Shown here piece by piece: positions 22,090 through 33,929 of a stretch of DNA of 64,000 bases. Every line of letters starts with the position of its first letter. The stretch's first letter is position 1. The position numbers and the translations under genes are program-made. This stretch comes from Cristatella mucedo (lineage: Eukaryota; Bryozoa; Phylactolaemata; Cristatellidae), in contig WPIO01000146.1 in the NCBI GenBank assembly GCA_009760855.2, positions 746,001 to 810,000 of the forward strand, given 5' to 3'. Under the pieces are notes generated by a model. That model was not told the DNA's origin. It searched no databases and saw only the letters and a program-made list of their open reading frames with translations.

Positions 22090-22450
22090 CTCAGAACCTT
22101 TAAGCTATTTTACTCCAGCTTAAAGACCGTTGGCAACAGAAACTATAGCTCTGAATATCCTAGGCTGTTGAACTCGCTTCCACAATTCCTATGCAACGAC
22201 AACTACTATCCTGCTTCCGACGGCTCATCTTGTTTTCGGTCCCGAGCTGCTACTTCCATGCTACTCACTACCTCAACTGCTCTCCTGACTCTGCTATGCT
22301 TCTCGCTTTCTCTTTGTTGCGTGAGACGTAGTCTGTGGGCTACCGAATGGTAGGGAATGCCACTTAGGCTGTGAGTGAGCGATACAGAACTTCCTGATTA
22401 ACACCCTCATAGTCTTTAAGGCTTTTTGGACTTACACAAAGAGATATATT
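22090..22450 (+). mobile_element. LINE-B C-terminus and 3' UTR
   Basis: Plus-strand fragment of the second L2-like family. The coding end (GTTGAACTCGCTTCCACAA, compare WNSLP in L2 proteins) is shared with 33000-33170 (minus), 37340-37500 and 53630-53696. It ends in the CTTAGGCTGTGAGTG UTR segment. Dead. Confidence 0.65.
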
Positions 22451-22605
22451 ACGTTACATGCATATTTAATCTTCAATCGTCAAAAATGCAAAGTAAGTAG
22501 CTGTTATATCAGTGACCAACGCTGAAATCCGACGCAAATAAACGAGAAATCAACTGTACCAAGCTCAAATTTTCATTTCACGTAATATCTCACTGCCTCA
22601 CTAAA

Positions 22606-22800
22606 GACTGAGGGGACCTAGCAGTCAGTGACACAGCCTTGAAGTCGATGAGTCGAGTAGCGCTGAGAGCCAATACAACTAAGTGAGAAGTGGTTTGACG
22701 TGGCATTTGCCACACTCATGACAGACAAGCTAGCTATCAAGTTTACCACCAACTGTACGAGCTCGATTGCACGGTTCAGTAGACCGGCAATCACTCGTAT
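22606..22800 (-). mobile_element. LINE-A C-terminal fragment
   Basis: Minus-strand piece covering the TFRSL to LPACAI region (CCTTGAAGTCGATG, GAGAAGTGG, CATGACAGACAAGC visible). Diverged. With the 3' end at 22985-23157 it could be one 5'-inverted insertion, but 185 unexplained bases lie between. Confidence 0.65.
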
Positions 22801-22984
22801 ATTGTTTGTGGTAACAAGAGCTTGTCTCGGCATCTTAGTGCGGGACAAGAAAGCGATAGGTGATATTGACGATCGTGTGCATGGGTAAGCAGTTATTTAT
22901 AATAAATATATTATAATTTGCATGTATAGTACCTCAAGAGAACTTTCAGTCGCAATTTCCCTTTGCTTGAGCAGCTGCTGAAGT

Positions 22985-23157
22985 TCGAGGCTGATCACAA
23001 TATGCACGTCATCTCTAACGGTAATTTACTTATTAATTTTGAGCATGCTACCACTAACAATTAGATCATGCTTCCTTTGCAGCAAACACGAACTGCCTGA
23101 AAATAGATACATTTATCTGAGGGCACTATACAAATGTATTATTCCTATTACTAATCA
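22985..23157 (+). mobile_element. LINE-A 3' end
   Basis: Plus-strand UTR end, decayed hairpin (CTGCCTGAAAATAGATAC...CTGAGGGCAC) and ATTATT tail. Confidence 0.7.
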
Positions 23158-23634
23158 TGCTTACACAAATGCTTATTTGCCTCACCAGCACGGTCCCTAA
23201 TGGATTGGGACTGACCTGGATACGGAAAGTTTGCAGTCCTGAAAACTTCCTCGACATAATCCAGCTTTAAATATAGCTTTAATTAGCCATCTTTTAATCA
23301 TCCAGCTTTAAATCCACTCAGGTAGAGCACCATAAATAAATATCAATCATTGTCATGGTAATAACACTACAGCTGTTCGAGCCTGAAGTTTGAATAATTA
23401 ACGTAGCTTCTCGCCCTAGTGCTGGTGTTTAAGTGCTCGCCGGAACTCTAATGCTCACCACTCATGCTGTGGAGGGCCACTGAAGTATTTTTTCAGCCAA
23501 CCACGTGTCCACCTCAGGTAGGCCCACTGGAAACTTTCCCCTAGTCTCATTACTTGAGTTGAGTTTGTGCAACCAACATGGACAGAGAAACTCCGGTTAA
23601 AACCTATTTCCTGCACACTTATTTGAACTTTGTG
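23158..23634. other. no recognised feature
   Basis: About 480 bases, nothing recognised. Confidence 0.35.
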
Positions 23635-23722
23635 AAATAATAATAATAAAATAAAATAAAAGAATAAATTAAATATATATATATATATTATAAAAATTAA
23701 ATTAAAAAACCGTAAAAGAATA
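23635..23722. repeat. AT-rich low-complexity run
   Basis: TAATAA and TAAAA runs with an (AT)n core near 23675. Lies against the tail side of the next LINE-A fragment. Confidence 0.8.
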
Positions 23723-23724
23723 GT

Positions 23725-23848
23725 TTAATAATAATGCACTCGGGGAATGCAATTGAAGGGTGAATAGTATCATGCTTGATAAGCAAACAAAATGGATAAC
23801 ATGGTTAGGGGTGACAAGCACAGGGTCAGCATGCAAACGTGGTTAGTG
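23725..23848 (-). mobile_element. LINE-A 3' UTR fragment
   Basis: Minus-strand fragment starting at AATAATAATGCACTCGG, where the hairpin is deleted, and ending abruptly in GTGGTTAGTGG. About 120 bases and well conserved. Confidence 0.8.
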
Positions 23849-24289
23849 GAAATAAAATTAAAGATTAAATAAAACCATTAGTCTTTGCCGATTGTGCAAT
23901 TAAGCACGTTTAGCGTAGGATAGCCTGGCTATATTTGTGAGCTCGAGGGTGTTGGCTGCTTAGTGCACATACAAAGCGTCATGGCCAGTGAGTGAGCTCT
24001 AGTAATCTCTCCTTCAACCTACTTGTTTGCTGTGGGCCTATCTTGGTTGCTCAACTGGAGTTGGTCTAAGGCGGTAGTGAGAAGTTCACCTTGTACCAAC
24101 TGCTTGAGCTGTGGGCAATGGCAGAGCAGAGCATGTCCAATGTAGTACAATACTTGATAATTTATGTGCGAAATGACATCGATATTTTCGGATTACCTTT
24201 AAACTTGTTGGATGCAAGGTGCAATAATGCCTTGAGAGTTATAGCTTCCCGTAGGCAATTGCTAGATGATTTTTAAAAGGTTGCAACGG
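23849..24289. other. no recognised feature
   Basis: About 440 bases. A 61-codon plus frame (24091-24276) has no recognisable similarity. Confidence 0.35.
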
Positions 24290-25080
24290 ATGGCAGGTTC
24301 TGCCAAAGGGTTGGCAATTTATTGTTGTCCATTGCCCGAAATGGAACGAATATGGGCTGAAATGTAAGGAGAGCACTTAAAAAAGATTTTGAAGTCACCT
24401 GCAATGTTTCACCTTAGCTTTGCACAACAATTTGTGGTCGATATTCCGCCCATGACCCAAGATTTCTGCATTGTGAAAGGCCTTTTCCGTTGATTGAAAT
24501 GCGCTGACCGAGAGGTAGCACAGGCAATAGCTTTTCCCGGGAGCATCCGAAATAGAGTATAACACCAAGAGAAATCTAAATGGGAGCATGGCCTAGCAAC
24601 CTTCAAACTATTTGTGATGGTGCATTGCTGATTGCCGTATTTTCCCGGCCACTGCCGTCGTTTGCACTGCATCACCCTAGATTGCAGGCTCACGATTGAT
24701 TAAAAGGAGGTGGTTGCACTTAATTCAATGTCCTGTACTAAGGAAGAACTGTTGGATGTTCTCCGACCTGCTTTGTGTCTAATTGTAGAAGAGCATTGCA
24801 GATTGCCGTATTTTTTGGACGATTGCCCTCGATTAACATTCATTCGCGAGATTGATGCTCACAATTGGTTGAAAACATATGTGCCCTTATTGAATGTTAT
24901 TTGCCTGGTATTTGGAGCTTCGCATAACCAATGCCTTGTCAATCTGAAAAAGAGAGCAGTCCAAGCCGGATCTTTTCAGCTGATTGCAGTGAATTGCTAT
25001 CGATTGTGCTCTCTTGATTGTTTATAAGGATGCAGTTGCACTTTTAATGCCTTGTACTGAAATACGAGAAAACGTTGGAG
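24290..25080 (+). repeat. degenerate tandem repeat with GATTGC motifs
   Basis: GCATTGC-GATTGCCGTATTTT occurs at about 24622 and again at about 24793, 171 bases apart. The stretch GGTTGCACTTAATTCAATG near 24712 recurs as AGTTGCACTTTTAATGCC near 25031. The flanks of each pair also align loosely. This looks like a few decayed monomers of a tandem repeat, ending where a LINE-A fragment begins. Confidence 0.45.
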
Positions 25081-25081
25081 A

Positions 25082-25378
25082 AACTAGCAGATAAAACCTT
25101 AAATTCGATCCGTTGCTTGACTGGAAGCCAGTACGGTTTGGTGAGAAGTGGTGTGAAGTAGCAACTGGGCCGCTCACGACGGACAAACCTAGCGGTGGAG
25201 TTTTGCACCAGCAGCAATCGACTGATCGCACATGCAGGTAGGCCAGTATGCAGTGAGTTGCAGAAGTTGGGATAAAATGTTACAAATGAATTTACCAACT
25301 TAGACATGGCATCCTTATTTAAAGAGCCCGAATTTTAAGCAGTGTTATGTAGCTGAAAGTAGGCAGACTTGACTGTGG
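25082..25378 (-). mobile_element. LINE-A C-terminal fragment
   Basis: Minus-strand piece from the RIEFKVL region (25100) to the TVKSA region (25378). Frames 25022-25231 and 25044-25307 show TPLLT and WLPVKQRIEFKV. Its left end abuts the tandem repeat and its right end is the breakpoint of unit 1 copy B. Confidence 0.85.
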
Positions 25379-27640
25379 AGCTTATGCAGCACCGGAAGTA
25401 AGCACAAATAATTGCTTAATATAATGCACGAGTTTCCTAAGAGGAGCAACGTTGAAGCATGACAAAAAGGAGGCAGTAGAAAAATGAACCTCGCTACAAC
25501 TTTTTAGTGTTAGACTGTACTCATGGCTTACAGAGTGGGTCCCCTAGGAGTAGCAACAGCTTGTCATTTCCAGTCAACTTAACGAATGTTTATATAAAGA
25601 GATTCCTCTTTTAAGCTAGCCACATCGGTACTTTGCATTATTTTTGTATTCTGCGTTGGTCTCTCTTGAACCAATGAGCCTTACGGGTATCAACAGGGTG
25701 AAGATAGAAGCATGCGAGAATAAACAGTCAAGTCAGCACACTGCTAGAAGATCTTGAGGCCATCCCGAGAACCAATCGCTCCTTAAAGTTATGCCATTCG
25801 TTCACTCTTCTATTGATGTTTAGTAAAATAAAAATACTATGTCCCTTCACTATTTAATATGGGTGGATTTGCTGTAACTAAGTCAGGTATTGCCACAGTT
25901 TTTGTGCTTAATGACGTCTTATCTCGATATCTGAAGTCGCATGAGATCAATCCCTACAACATTTTCACAGGTGTGGCAGCGCCTGCAATCGTTCTATCAG
26001 CACAGGCTATTAGAATGTCCAAGTGGACGAATCGGGCGGATGACTACAACTAATATATCATTTTTGGGATAGTCCTCAAAACATAAACTATTAAAGTGAT
26101 CGCGTTGCTAATGAATGAAGTTTAAGTAGCTATCAAAATGCACAACATTTTCTGCTGCGGATGATCCGGAAGAAATTCATATGGTAAATCTAAATTTCTG
26201 CAGATATTTTCAGTGCATTTTATTCTCCAAAGGAATATGTTGTAAGATGGTTAGTTTTCCTCCGCCGCCTCAAGGGCAAGCCAAATTATTAGACAAAATT
26301 CTCACTGCTCTACTCTGTCACTTTGACTTGTATAATTAGTAGGCGAACGGATGCTCTAACTTTCTGCGAGACAAGGAAGTCACGAATAGTCTTCTAGATA
26401 ATCTCAGAGACATTTTAATCCTGTCTGACAAAAGTTACTCTCGTTTCAGAATTAGGCAGTTATCGCCCTCGTTAAGTAACGCCTTCAATACATAATCCGC
26501 ACCATTTTAGGTTTATTACTCCTGAACCCCAGAAACTGGGGCCATTCGCCCAAATCTAACTAAACCGAATACAACATAGTTGAATTCTGTCAACAGTCGC
26601 CACTAAGTGGAGCGACTCCAATCTCGTCACCTATCACCTATCTCACATAAATATTGTTATACAATATAAACTAAGCATGCATCCAGGGAGTGGCCAGCCT
26701 TCGGCCAACTCAGCTGGTGATGAGCCTGTGAAACCACTTTGCCGTGGTTTCTCGGCACATGCCTATTTTTGTAGCGATACCACACAAGCTACTTCAGGTC
26801 CTAATGAGTTCAAGTTGCATCTCGTATGACTTTGCTTAATGTGTGCTACTGAACGAGCCTATTATTATAGTTCTCATATCATATAATTCATACTGACTTG
26901 TCATATTGAATTTCCCCTAGCATATTCATTGCCCTGATGTTAAAGTGCATGTTGACATATGCGCTCTGTGCAAGGTCATGTCACACACTTCTTCTCGTTG
27001 CTTGTGCGACGGCTCAGCTACCTCTCAGCATATGCTGGCATACCCACATTAGTGTGGGGTCATGGGTGCATCCCTGCACTAAATAATCGGAGATGGTAGA
27101 CCCAAAAATTTAAAAGAGGAGAAGGGACACTTCAGCTCTTTTACAATTTTCTTGCTCAGAGAGTTTAATGAATACACGAAACCAAGCTGTTGATGAATCG
27201 TTCAGCATATTCACGGTCATCCCGAGGGAATTAATGCCAGACCTCATTAAACTGTTCAGACAGGCTATCTTCCTGGCAAATTCAAAATTAAGCTGGGTCC
27301 GAATACCCAGCCGGTTATTCAAGAGATGCGTCTAGTCCTTGTATAGTATAGATAAAATTGGGTTGAGAACGATCTGAATGCACTGGTGAAGGAATATATA
27401 TTGTTAAAAGCTACCGAAACCTTTAAAATTGGTCATAACAATTGTATTGGGTTATAAGCCTGCTATACAAACGGTAAACCTTTGAATTCACTCTATGCCA
27501 CCTAAAGCTGCCATTCAAAGCTTAGCACTAGGTGCTCCAGATTGTTGAAAATATATTTGCAATCTTAGCTGGTGCCTTTTATTTTATAATCTTCAAAAAC
27601 ATCAGCAGATCACGTCTGGTTGAGTAGCTGTGGATGCCAA
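25379..27640 (+). repeat. duplicated unit 1, copy B
   Basis: Second copy of the 3841-6234 unit, same orientation, lacking the AT-rich insertion. Its left edge cuts into a LINE-A fragment (GTGGAGCT then TATGCAGCACC), and its right edge carries the same LINE-A junction as copy A. The frame at 27183-27335 resembles 5787-5930 of copy A (SIFTVIPR and PSRLFKRC stretches). Confidence 0.8.
25859..26053 (+). CDS. small ORF, copy B counterpart of 4317-4511 (hypothetical)
   Basis: 64 codons, ATG to TAA, aligned end to end with the copy A frame without indels. Shared stretches include LKSH, YNIFTG, IVLSA and KWTNRA. No family recognised. See 4317-4511 for why selection is not demonstrated. Confidence 0.2.
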   Translation: MGGFAVTKSGIATVFVLNDVLSRYLKSHEINPYNIFTGVAAPAIVLSAQAIRMSKWTNRADDYN

Positions 27641-28258
27641 CTTAAGCTGTGGTCCATGCATTGTATATACGGTCACTTAGGGTTTTCTTTGATCCCTCAA
27701 AGCATTCTAGCACCTCAAATTTTCTCAACTCATTTGCTGCACGTATTGATGACACCAACACGTGGATAGCCAAACATTTTCTAAAACTAAACGATGATAA
27801 AATTTTCTTACTAGTTAAAACCTACCTTGAGTCGTTCAGACATACGAAAGGCTGACGCTCAAAATTGGCTCTTCCAGCATATCTCCTGTTAAATCAGCTC
27901 GAAATCTAGGTGTCACACTCCAAAGTAACCTCTTGTTAGACGACAGCATCAAGTTCACAATCAAGTCTGCCAACTCTCGGCTATATAGCATTGCTAAAAC
28001 CCGGGTTTAGATAAGGATAACGCGTCCAAGTTGGTCACTGCATGTGTGACCTCCCTTCTTGACTTTTGTAACTCGCTGCTTGCTGGCCTATGTGTATTTG
28101 CAATCAGGCCATTATAGCTGATGCAAAACTCTGCTGCTAGGCTTGTCTGTCGAGAGCGTCGCAGTTTCCACATCACGCCTGTCTTCGCCGACCTACACTG
28201 GCTACCAATCAAGCAACGGACTGAATTTAAGGTTTTTTCGCTCACTTTTAGGTCACTT
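27641..28258 (+). mobile_element. LINE-A fragment inside copy B
   Basis: Plus-strand equivalent of 6235-6855: decayed motif C region, then FLKLNDDK, ARNLGV, LDFCNSL, HITPV and WLPIKQR regions. It stops at about 28258 (TTTTAGGTCACTT), well before the element's 3' end, so this is the right breakpoint of the duplication and not a natural LINE end. Confidence 0.85.
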
Positions 28259-28297
28259 GTGAACTAGTGGTGACTAGGCTTCTAGCTTTATTGAGCC

Positions 28298-28573
28298 ATG
28301 GACGTGAAAGAAGGAGAAGCCTGCCTGGTTTGCCTAGTCAATTGTCAGAAAGTATACCGATTTCAGCCAATTTCTGGCAACAGGAACAGAAAATTGCCTT
28401 ATCAAAGTAAAGCTGATTTATTATCGGTGTTTATTGCAAACCGAATGAGGATTAAAAAGACTAGCCTCAAGTTGGTGACCGCAGTAATAGCATGCCTATC
28501 GAAAACAAAGGCAAAGAGATTCACAACCAAGCTTGTGGGAAACCGTGCTGAGCGGTTTAAGAGAAAGCTGTAA
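28298..28573 (+). CDS. hypothetical ORF
   Basis: 91 codons, ATG to TAA, just right of the copy B breakpoint. Lys/Arg-rich C-terminal half, two Cys near the start (CLVCLVNC). No family, signal peptide or splice sites recognised, and no second copy. May be spurious. Confidence 0.15.
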   Translation: MDVKEGEACLVCLVNCQKVYRFQPISGNRNRKLPYQSKADLLSVFIANRMRIKKTSLKLVTAVIACLSKTKAKRFTTKLVGNRAERFKRKL

Positions 28574-28839
28574 ATACCAAAGGAGCATGTTTTGATCTCA
28601 CGGACCCTGTCAAAGAAGCAGGTTCTGAGCTCGAGACCCTTTCATCTGCTCCGGAGCGCTTTTATTTTATTAATAAATAAGTCACGGACATTAGTGGAAG
28701 CAATAGCATCTAAGAATGCTTTTTAACGTGGATATAGAGACGGTAATAGGTAATCACAATCAAACTTAATAAAGTAAGCAGTTTATTAGCCGCCTGTGTA
28801 TCTAAAGCCACTGCCGGCATGGTGTTACGAGCCGTATGC

Positions 28840-28965
28840 TGTAATAATGATAAAATAAACATAATGCATTCGATATATGTCCCTCGGAAAATTTAATTTC
28901 TTTCAAGGCGCTTTACGTTAGCTGCAAAGGAAGCAAGATCGATTGTTCAATTGTCTCATTAACCA
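28840..28965 (-). mobile_element. LINE-A 3' end, diverged
   Basis: Minus-strand hairpin (CCTCGGAAAATTTAATTTCTTTCAAGGCGC) and first part of the UTR, preceded by AATAATGATAAAATAA as the tail. Confidence 0.65.
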
Positions 28966-29167
28966 CAACCCCCACCAAAATGATGTCTCTAGTTTTGGTA
29001 TCACGCCTTTCAGATCGTCCCTTAATATCTATATTATTTGACTGCCGTCTAAGCAGATAGGACATCCATAATTGCCTGCTAAAGTCTCAATAATCCTAAC
29101 CCTATCGCTGACTAGCAGAGCCAATAAGACGTTAGCGTAAAACAATTTATAACTTATAAAATTGCAC

Positions 29168-29226
29168 TTTCTCTCTCTAACTCTTTCTCTCTTCCTCTCT
29201 CTCTCTCTCTCTCCTTCTTTCTCTCC
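29168..29226 (+). repeat. imperfect CT microsatellite
   Basis: CTCT-rich run with interruptions, continuing less regularly to about 29260. Confidence 0.9.
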
Positions 29227-29776
29227 TTACTCAATTCTTTGTCTTTCTCCCCATTACCATTACACTGTGGCTACCTCTTTTTCATCGGTCTAATCGCCAA
29301 GTTATATGCCTTTTCGGATAAGTCGCTGCTCGTAAGTTTGGCCAATTTAGGGCTCAGTTTTATTGCGAATAATCGGTGAAGCATGTTTATGTTTATGGTT
29401 TCGGTCGAGCTTTATAGTTTAGGGTTTAGATTTTGGCTACACCAATTAGCGACGATGCATGTTTTTTGGTCAAGTTTTTTTGCCGTACTGTGGCAGCTTC
29501 ATGGTTTCATATCTTAGAAGATAAGCGGTTCGTCAATTTCATAGTTCAGGGTCATGGCATGGTTGTTCACGTTTTTGAAGGTAAGCATCGGTTGCCTGCA
29601 CATTGACTAGTTTTATGTTTGGCAGGGGATATCACAGTTATCATAATATACACATTCGGTTGAACTTGAATCATTATCAGTCAATATAGCAATTGGAACA
29701 TGAGCTCTCACCTTACAACTGCACCATATAGGTCTTATTGTTGGTGGTATATTTGAATATTCAATGTAATATTATT
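29227..29776. other. no recognised feature
   Basis: About 550 bases, T-rich on this strand, with repeated GGTTTAG/TTTATGGTT-like words. No gene seen. Confidence 0.35.
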
Positions 29777-29777
29777 A

Positions 29778-29845
29778 CCAATAATAATAATGCACTTGAT
29801 AAAGCACTCTCAGAGAACTCAATCTGTCTCTAGGCTCGTAATTTA
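29778..29845 (-). mobile_element. LINE-A 3' terminus, about 65 bases
   Basis: (AAT)n tail, complete hairpin and nothing more. A very short 5'-truncated insertion. Confidence 0.8.
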
Positions 29846-31044
29846 TATTCGTATGGCTGTAGTTCTGCATGTTTTCGATGGGGACATAACAACCACAAAT
29901 GTGATCAGTTAGTTTATTCCAATCATTGGCACACCGTATGGTATGCATTTGCTTTGGCCTTAAAAACACCGGCTTAATTTTTCTAAAATCGGCTTGCAAG
30001 CCATTCTTGAAGCTGGCGTGTTTTCCGATTGACCAGTTTGCAGCCAAAAAAGACAGAATACCGTCTTTTAATGAATGTAGAAATCGGCAGTAGCAGCCCT
30101 TTTGTCTCGAATGTTCCTAAGATGTAAACATGCATCAAATCCAACCTGCAAAAGCGAAACAAATAAATCTTAAATCACAAATTGTGATGTATATTTGGAA
30201 AGTAATAATGAATTCTATAGAATTGAGGTCGTGCAGAACAGTCTCATTGATTTGTCTTTTTGTCCCCGACGGAATTTTGGGCATGAGTCCATTGTAATTT
30301 ATTTACTGTCATTCAACGAGGGTGTACCACTAAAGTGCTAGATCTTTGTAGGACCTGGAGCCTTGGACTATTTTTCACATACTGCATACACATTCCAGCC
30401 AAATCCAGCATAAACCAACATCTGCGTTGGATATTTATACAAAGAGTAGCGATGCCAGACCTACCCTGGGATTCTAACCTGTGATATTCTGACAGATAAT
30501 TATTGGCAACGAAAATGAGGAAGTGTCTGCATTCCTTGGCTGAATTTGGTTAAGAAAGGCCAGATAGTTCGTCAGTAGATGGTACGACACAGGGAGCAGC
30601 TCGTGCTCTGAAGTGAAGTTGCCGGATTTAACTGTTTTCGCCCATTACCAAGATTCAATGGTTTCCTTGATATCGTGATTTAAAGTCGTAAGCAACGTCG
30701 AAGACAGTTGAATTGAACATCCTGCTGCTTCCTTTTCTTGAATTATTATAGATGTAAACCACCTTGGGGGGAATTACATTTCACCCAAGTTCAGGCAATT
30801 TTGCGATGTCCTGGCTCTCTGCCACTATATGAATCAGCAACTGCATAAAGGCTGTATCGAGTCAGACTCCACCTAATTAGTAATTAAATCGTATTTGCGC
30901 TTTTTGGAAGTCGTAGGGAGCAGTCCTACATGACCTAATTGTTGGATTTAAAAGCCGCACACAATATTAATTTATAGACCCTACCAACTGGATCAGGTGT
31001 CTGCAAACACTAATTGAACCAGCATCTCAGTATTTCGAGCAGCC
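29846..31044. other. no recognised gene
   Basis: About 1.2 kb. A minus-strand frame (29775-30047) is preceded on that strand by TTTTGTTTCGCTTTTGCAG near 30150, an acceptor-like site, but stops intervene. Nothing else recognised. Confidence 0.35.
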
Positions 31045-31565
31045 CTGCAATGGCATTGGGTTGCTTGCCCAGAGAGCACCGGATGACGCCATTGTAGATA
31101 AACTGGAGCGCCGGTAGTGACAAAGTGGTGGCCTCCAGGTCCAGCTTGGTGAGAAGTGCTACTGCTTCGGCAGCTTTAGCCTTCTCTTGAATTTGAGTGG
31201 TGTATACAGTCCGGGCGGAACCTCTGGCATTGATTCCATTGAAATCTGCTAAGTTTGAGTAGACCTTCGTGGGCAATTGGCTAATGCCAATGTTTTCACA
31301 TTGTAAACACATAACCTTTTAAAGTAATGAATTCCTTGAAGAGACGTCAAACTCTTTCGGATCTGGATGACTCCAACTGCTTGCTAGGCTTGCTGAATTG
31401 CAAGGCTTCCCAGAGATACTAAATATTTTATTTCATATATACCAGCCGTCGAAGAGATTGCCTTTATTTAAAAACGATCATCAAGTTTGCATATGAAGCC
31501 ACAATCATGTTAAAATATCTTCTAAAATTCAAATATCGTGGTGTACTAAACTTTTTTAAAGTAAA
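31045..31565 (-). repeat. duplicated unit 2, copy 1, part 1
   Basis: Aligns with 36115-36735 in the same orientation. Shared blocks include AACTGGAGCG-CGGTA, GTGGCCTC-AGG, GTAGACCTTCGTGG and AACTCTTTCGGA. On the minus strand the frame 31010-31312 (100 codons) and the frame 36265-36456 share TKVYS and RGS stretches in register, so this may derive from a gene or an unrecognised element. Confidence 0.7.
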
Positions 31566-31702
31566 TTAATATAATGTATCTCCGTCTATACTTCCTTAAA
31601 GTCATAAATACCACGTGGGTGTTCCACAGGATAATTTGGTTTAGCAAACTTACAGCATAAGCAGTTGCCGGTAAGCATTCAGTAGACAACAGAGATCGTC
31701 TA
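31566..31702 (-). mobile_element. diverged LINE-B tail-like segment
   Basis: Aligns loosely with 19930-20060 (AATATAATGT-CTCC-TCT at the left, CAACAGA-GT-GTCT at the right). It sits in an interval absent from unit 2 copy 2, so it was inserted. Confidence 0.4.
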
Positions 31703-32975
31703 ACGCAACATCGATCACAAAATTCTTGTAGAGCGCCTCTCTTCTTGCCTGGGCATCACTGGCACTGCTCTAAAGTGGTTCAGAGTACCTCAGGGCTCCG
31801 TTCTAGGTCAGGTTCTATTCACGGTTTATACTCTCCCTCTTGCTGATGTGCATGCCAAGCACAATCTAGGCTTTCACTTCTATGCGGATGACACTCAGTT
31901 GTACCTTTGCTTTGATCTCTCCCAGCCTTCAAGCACAGCAAATTCTTTAAACTCACTTGCTGCGTGCATTGATGACATCCGCAAATGGATGGCAGTACAT
32001 TTTCTAAAACTAAACTACGACAAAACTAACTTACTAGCTATGGGCAAACCAAGTGTGATTCGGACATTGGAAAGTTTGTCTCTCAAAATTAGCTCTGCCA
32101 GCATATCTCCTGACGAATATGCTCGAAATCTAGGTGTCATATTCCAAAGCGACCTCTCGTTAGACGACCATATCAGCTCCACAGTCAAATCGGCCTATTT
32201 TCAGCTTCATATCATTGCTAAAATTCGGGCTTGTTTAGATATTGATACCGTGTCTAAGTTGGTCCATGCATTCGTGACATCTCGTCTCGACTTCTGCAAC
32301 TCACTGCTTACTGGCCTAATAGCATGTGCGACCAGGCGATTGCAGCTGGTGCACAATTCTGCAGCTAGGCTTGTCTGTGGTGAGCGTCGCAGTTGCCACA
32401 TCACTCCACTTCTCGCCGACCTGCACTGGCTGCCAGTCAAGCAACGGATTGACTTCAAGGTATTGTCGCTAACATTTATGTCCCTTCATCCTATGGCTCC
32501 AGCCTATCTCTCCGATATACTCCCCCATCAGGACAAGCATCGTACTACCAGCTTTTTGGAATCCAACAGTCTAGAAATACCTCGTACAGGACCTTAAATC
32601 CTTTGGAGACGGTGCATTTAGTTCGCATGCTCCCAATGCCTGGAACTCCCACCCGACCTGCGTCAGAACATTCCCTGACCTGACCACAATTAAAAGGAAC
32701 TTCAAACACACGTATTTAGGACACCATTTAGTGGGTCCCTGTGATTCGTCCTTCACGTGGTTATGCGTGCTGACACTGTGCATGCCGCCACTAACCACAT
32801 TTGCAAGCAGACCCTGTGCATGTCACCCCTAACCATGTTATTCATTTTGTTTGTTTTTTAAGCATAATTTTACTTACCATTCAATGGCATCTCCCTTTGT
32901 AGCAATAATAAAGCGCCTAGAAAGAGACTAAGTTCTCTGAGGGCACTTTGTCAAATACATTATTATTAATATGAT
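31703..32975 (+). mobile_element. LINE-A with 249-codon RT frame, fairly young
   Basis: Starts at IDHK of RT motif A and runs to the 3' hairpin and TTATTATT tail. A deletion of about 85 bases (WFRSYL to KYG) falls at 31786, with AG at both edges. Frame 31848-32597 keeps YADDTQLYLCFD, the thumb region and ITPLLADLHWLPVKQ, and ends by a one-base insertion in the PRTNLK stretch. Motif A, motif B and EN are lost, so it is inactive. Confidence 0.9.
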
Positions 32976-32984
32976 CATTAACAT

Positions 32985-33657
32985 AGAGAAAGGGGAGACA
33001 TGGCCGAGTCAGGAGAGCAGTTGAGGTAGTGAGTAGCATGGAAGTAGCAGCTCAGGACCGCTGAAAAGGATGAGCCAAAGTCGGCAATAGTAGAAAGGTT
33101 GTTGTAGCTTAAGCATCATGGAAGCGAGTTCCACAGTGTAGGACTTGCAGAGCTAACGCTTCGGTTGCAAACGATCTTTATGCAGAGAAATTGGACAGCT
33201 AATTAATTGTCCACACAGGACCTGAGGGAACATACCGGCTGAAACTGATTTAGCAGTTCACCTAGTTACGACGGACCCAAACAGTGGTTGGCCTTGTGGG
33301 TCAGTATAAAAACCTTGTTCTGTATTTGTTGCTCAACCTCAACCCTCCTAGCTCTTTTAGCAAAGGAGACACGTGCTCAAACCATTGGGACTTGAAGACT
33401 AGCCTTGCAGTCATATTCACAGTCCGCAGCAGTTGCCGAATAGCTATCTTCGGCAGCCCAGCCAAAAGGGAATCGCAATAATCAAGCTGAGACAGAAATA
33501 AGGAGCTTTTTAAATTTTGGGCAAGCCATTATGAAAGACAGCTCCGAATTTTGGAGAGGGATCGGACGTGATGGCTAGCTGCTGAAGCTGTCTTCTGAAT
33601 GAAGCTTTTAAAATTGAGGGATTTTTCGAAAACGACACCTAAATTTCGAGCACGTGG
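32985..33657 (-). mobile_element. LINE-B, C-terminal half of RT protein
   Basis: Minus strand. Frame 33529-33768 starts its LINE-B part at ARNLGVVFEKSLNF, then AASHHVRSLSKIRSCLS. Lower coordinates show a decayed LAGLP, SPLLKEL and a WNSLP-like end (reverse of GCGAGTTCCACAGTG near 33125). The 3' part matches 22130-22340 and 37340-37500. Diverged, with many stops. Confidence 0.75.
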
Positions 33658-33666
33658 TGATTTGGT

Positions 33667-33848
33667 GAGCCACGATGGCACACTAGGTAAGGCGGTTGCT
33701 TTCACGACCTCGGTCCCGAGGTCGTGGGTTTGATTCCGGCAGTGGATGATTTTGTATGGCCACTGCAAAAGGTGGTGATAACCGTAAAGGCTCTTTCCTT
33801 GCTATACAAACAGAGGTTGTATTTTCAGCTAGGATTTATTTATTTATG
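33667..33848 (+). mobile_element. tRNA-derived SINE, full copy
   Basis: The head reads GGCACACTAGGTAAGGCGG, then a 10-bp stem (ACGACCTCGG and its complement), then GGGTTTGATTCC, a pol III B-box. Body GGTGGTGATAACCGTAAAGGCTCTT. The tail is (ATTT)n. The long central stem and TAAGGCGG suggest a Leu- or Ser-type tRNA ancestor (inference). It adjoins the LINE-B fragment and has relatives at 40456, 45867, 50236, 52389 and 59062. Confidence 0.85.
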
Positions 33849-33929
33849 GTGTCGCAAACGCATTGCCTATTAGAAGAGCAAAGCCTTTTTAATCCAGCCT
33901 CAAGCTTAGGGTATATATGCCAAGTCCAG

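Noticed and set aside
33667-33848. Functional tRNA gene
   Set aside because: A and B boxes are present, but the acceptor ends do not pair and the same unit with a body and tail recurs, so it is a SINE.
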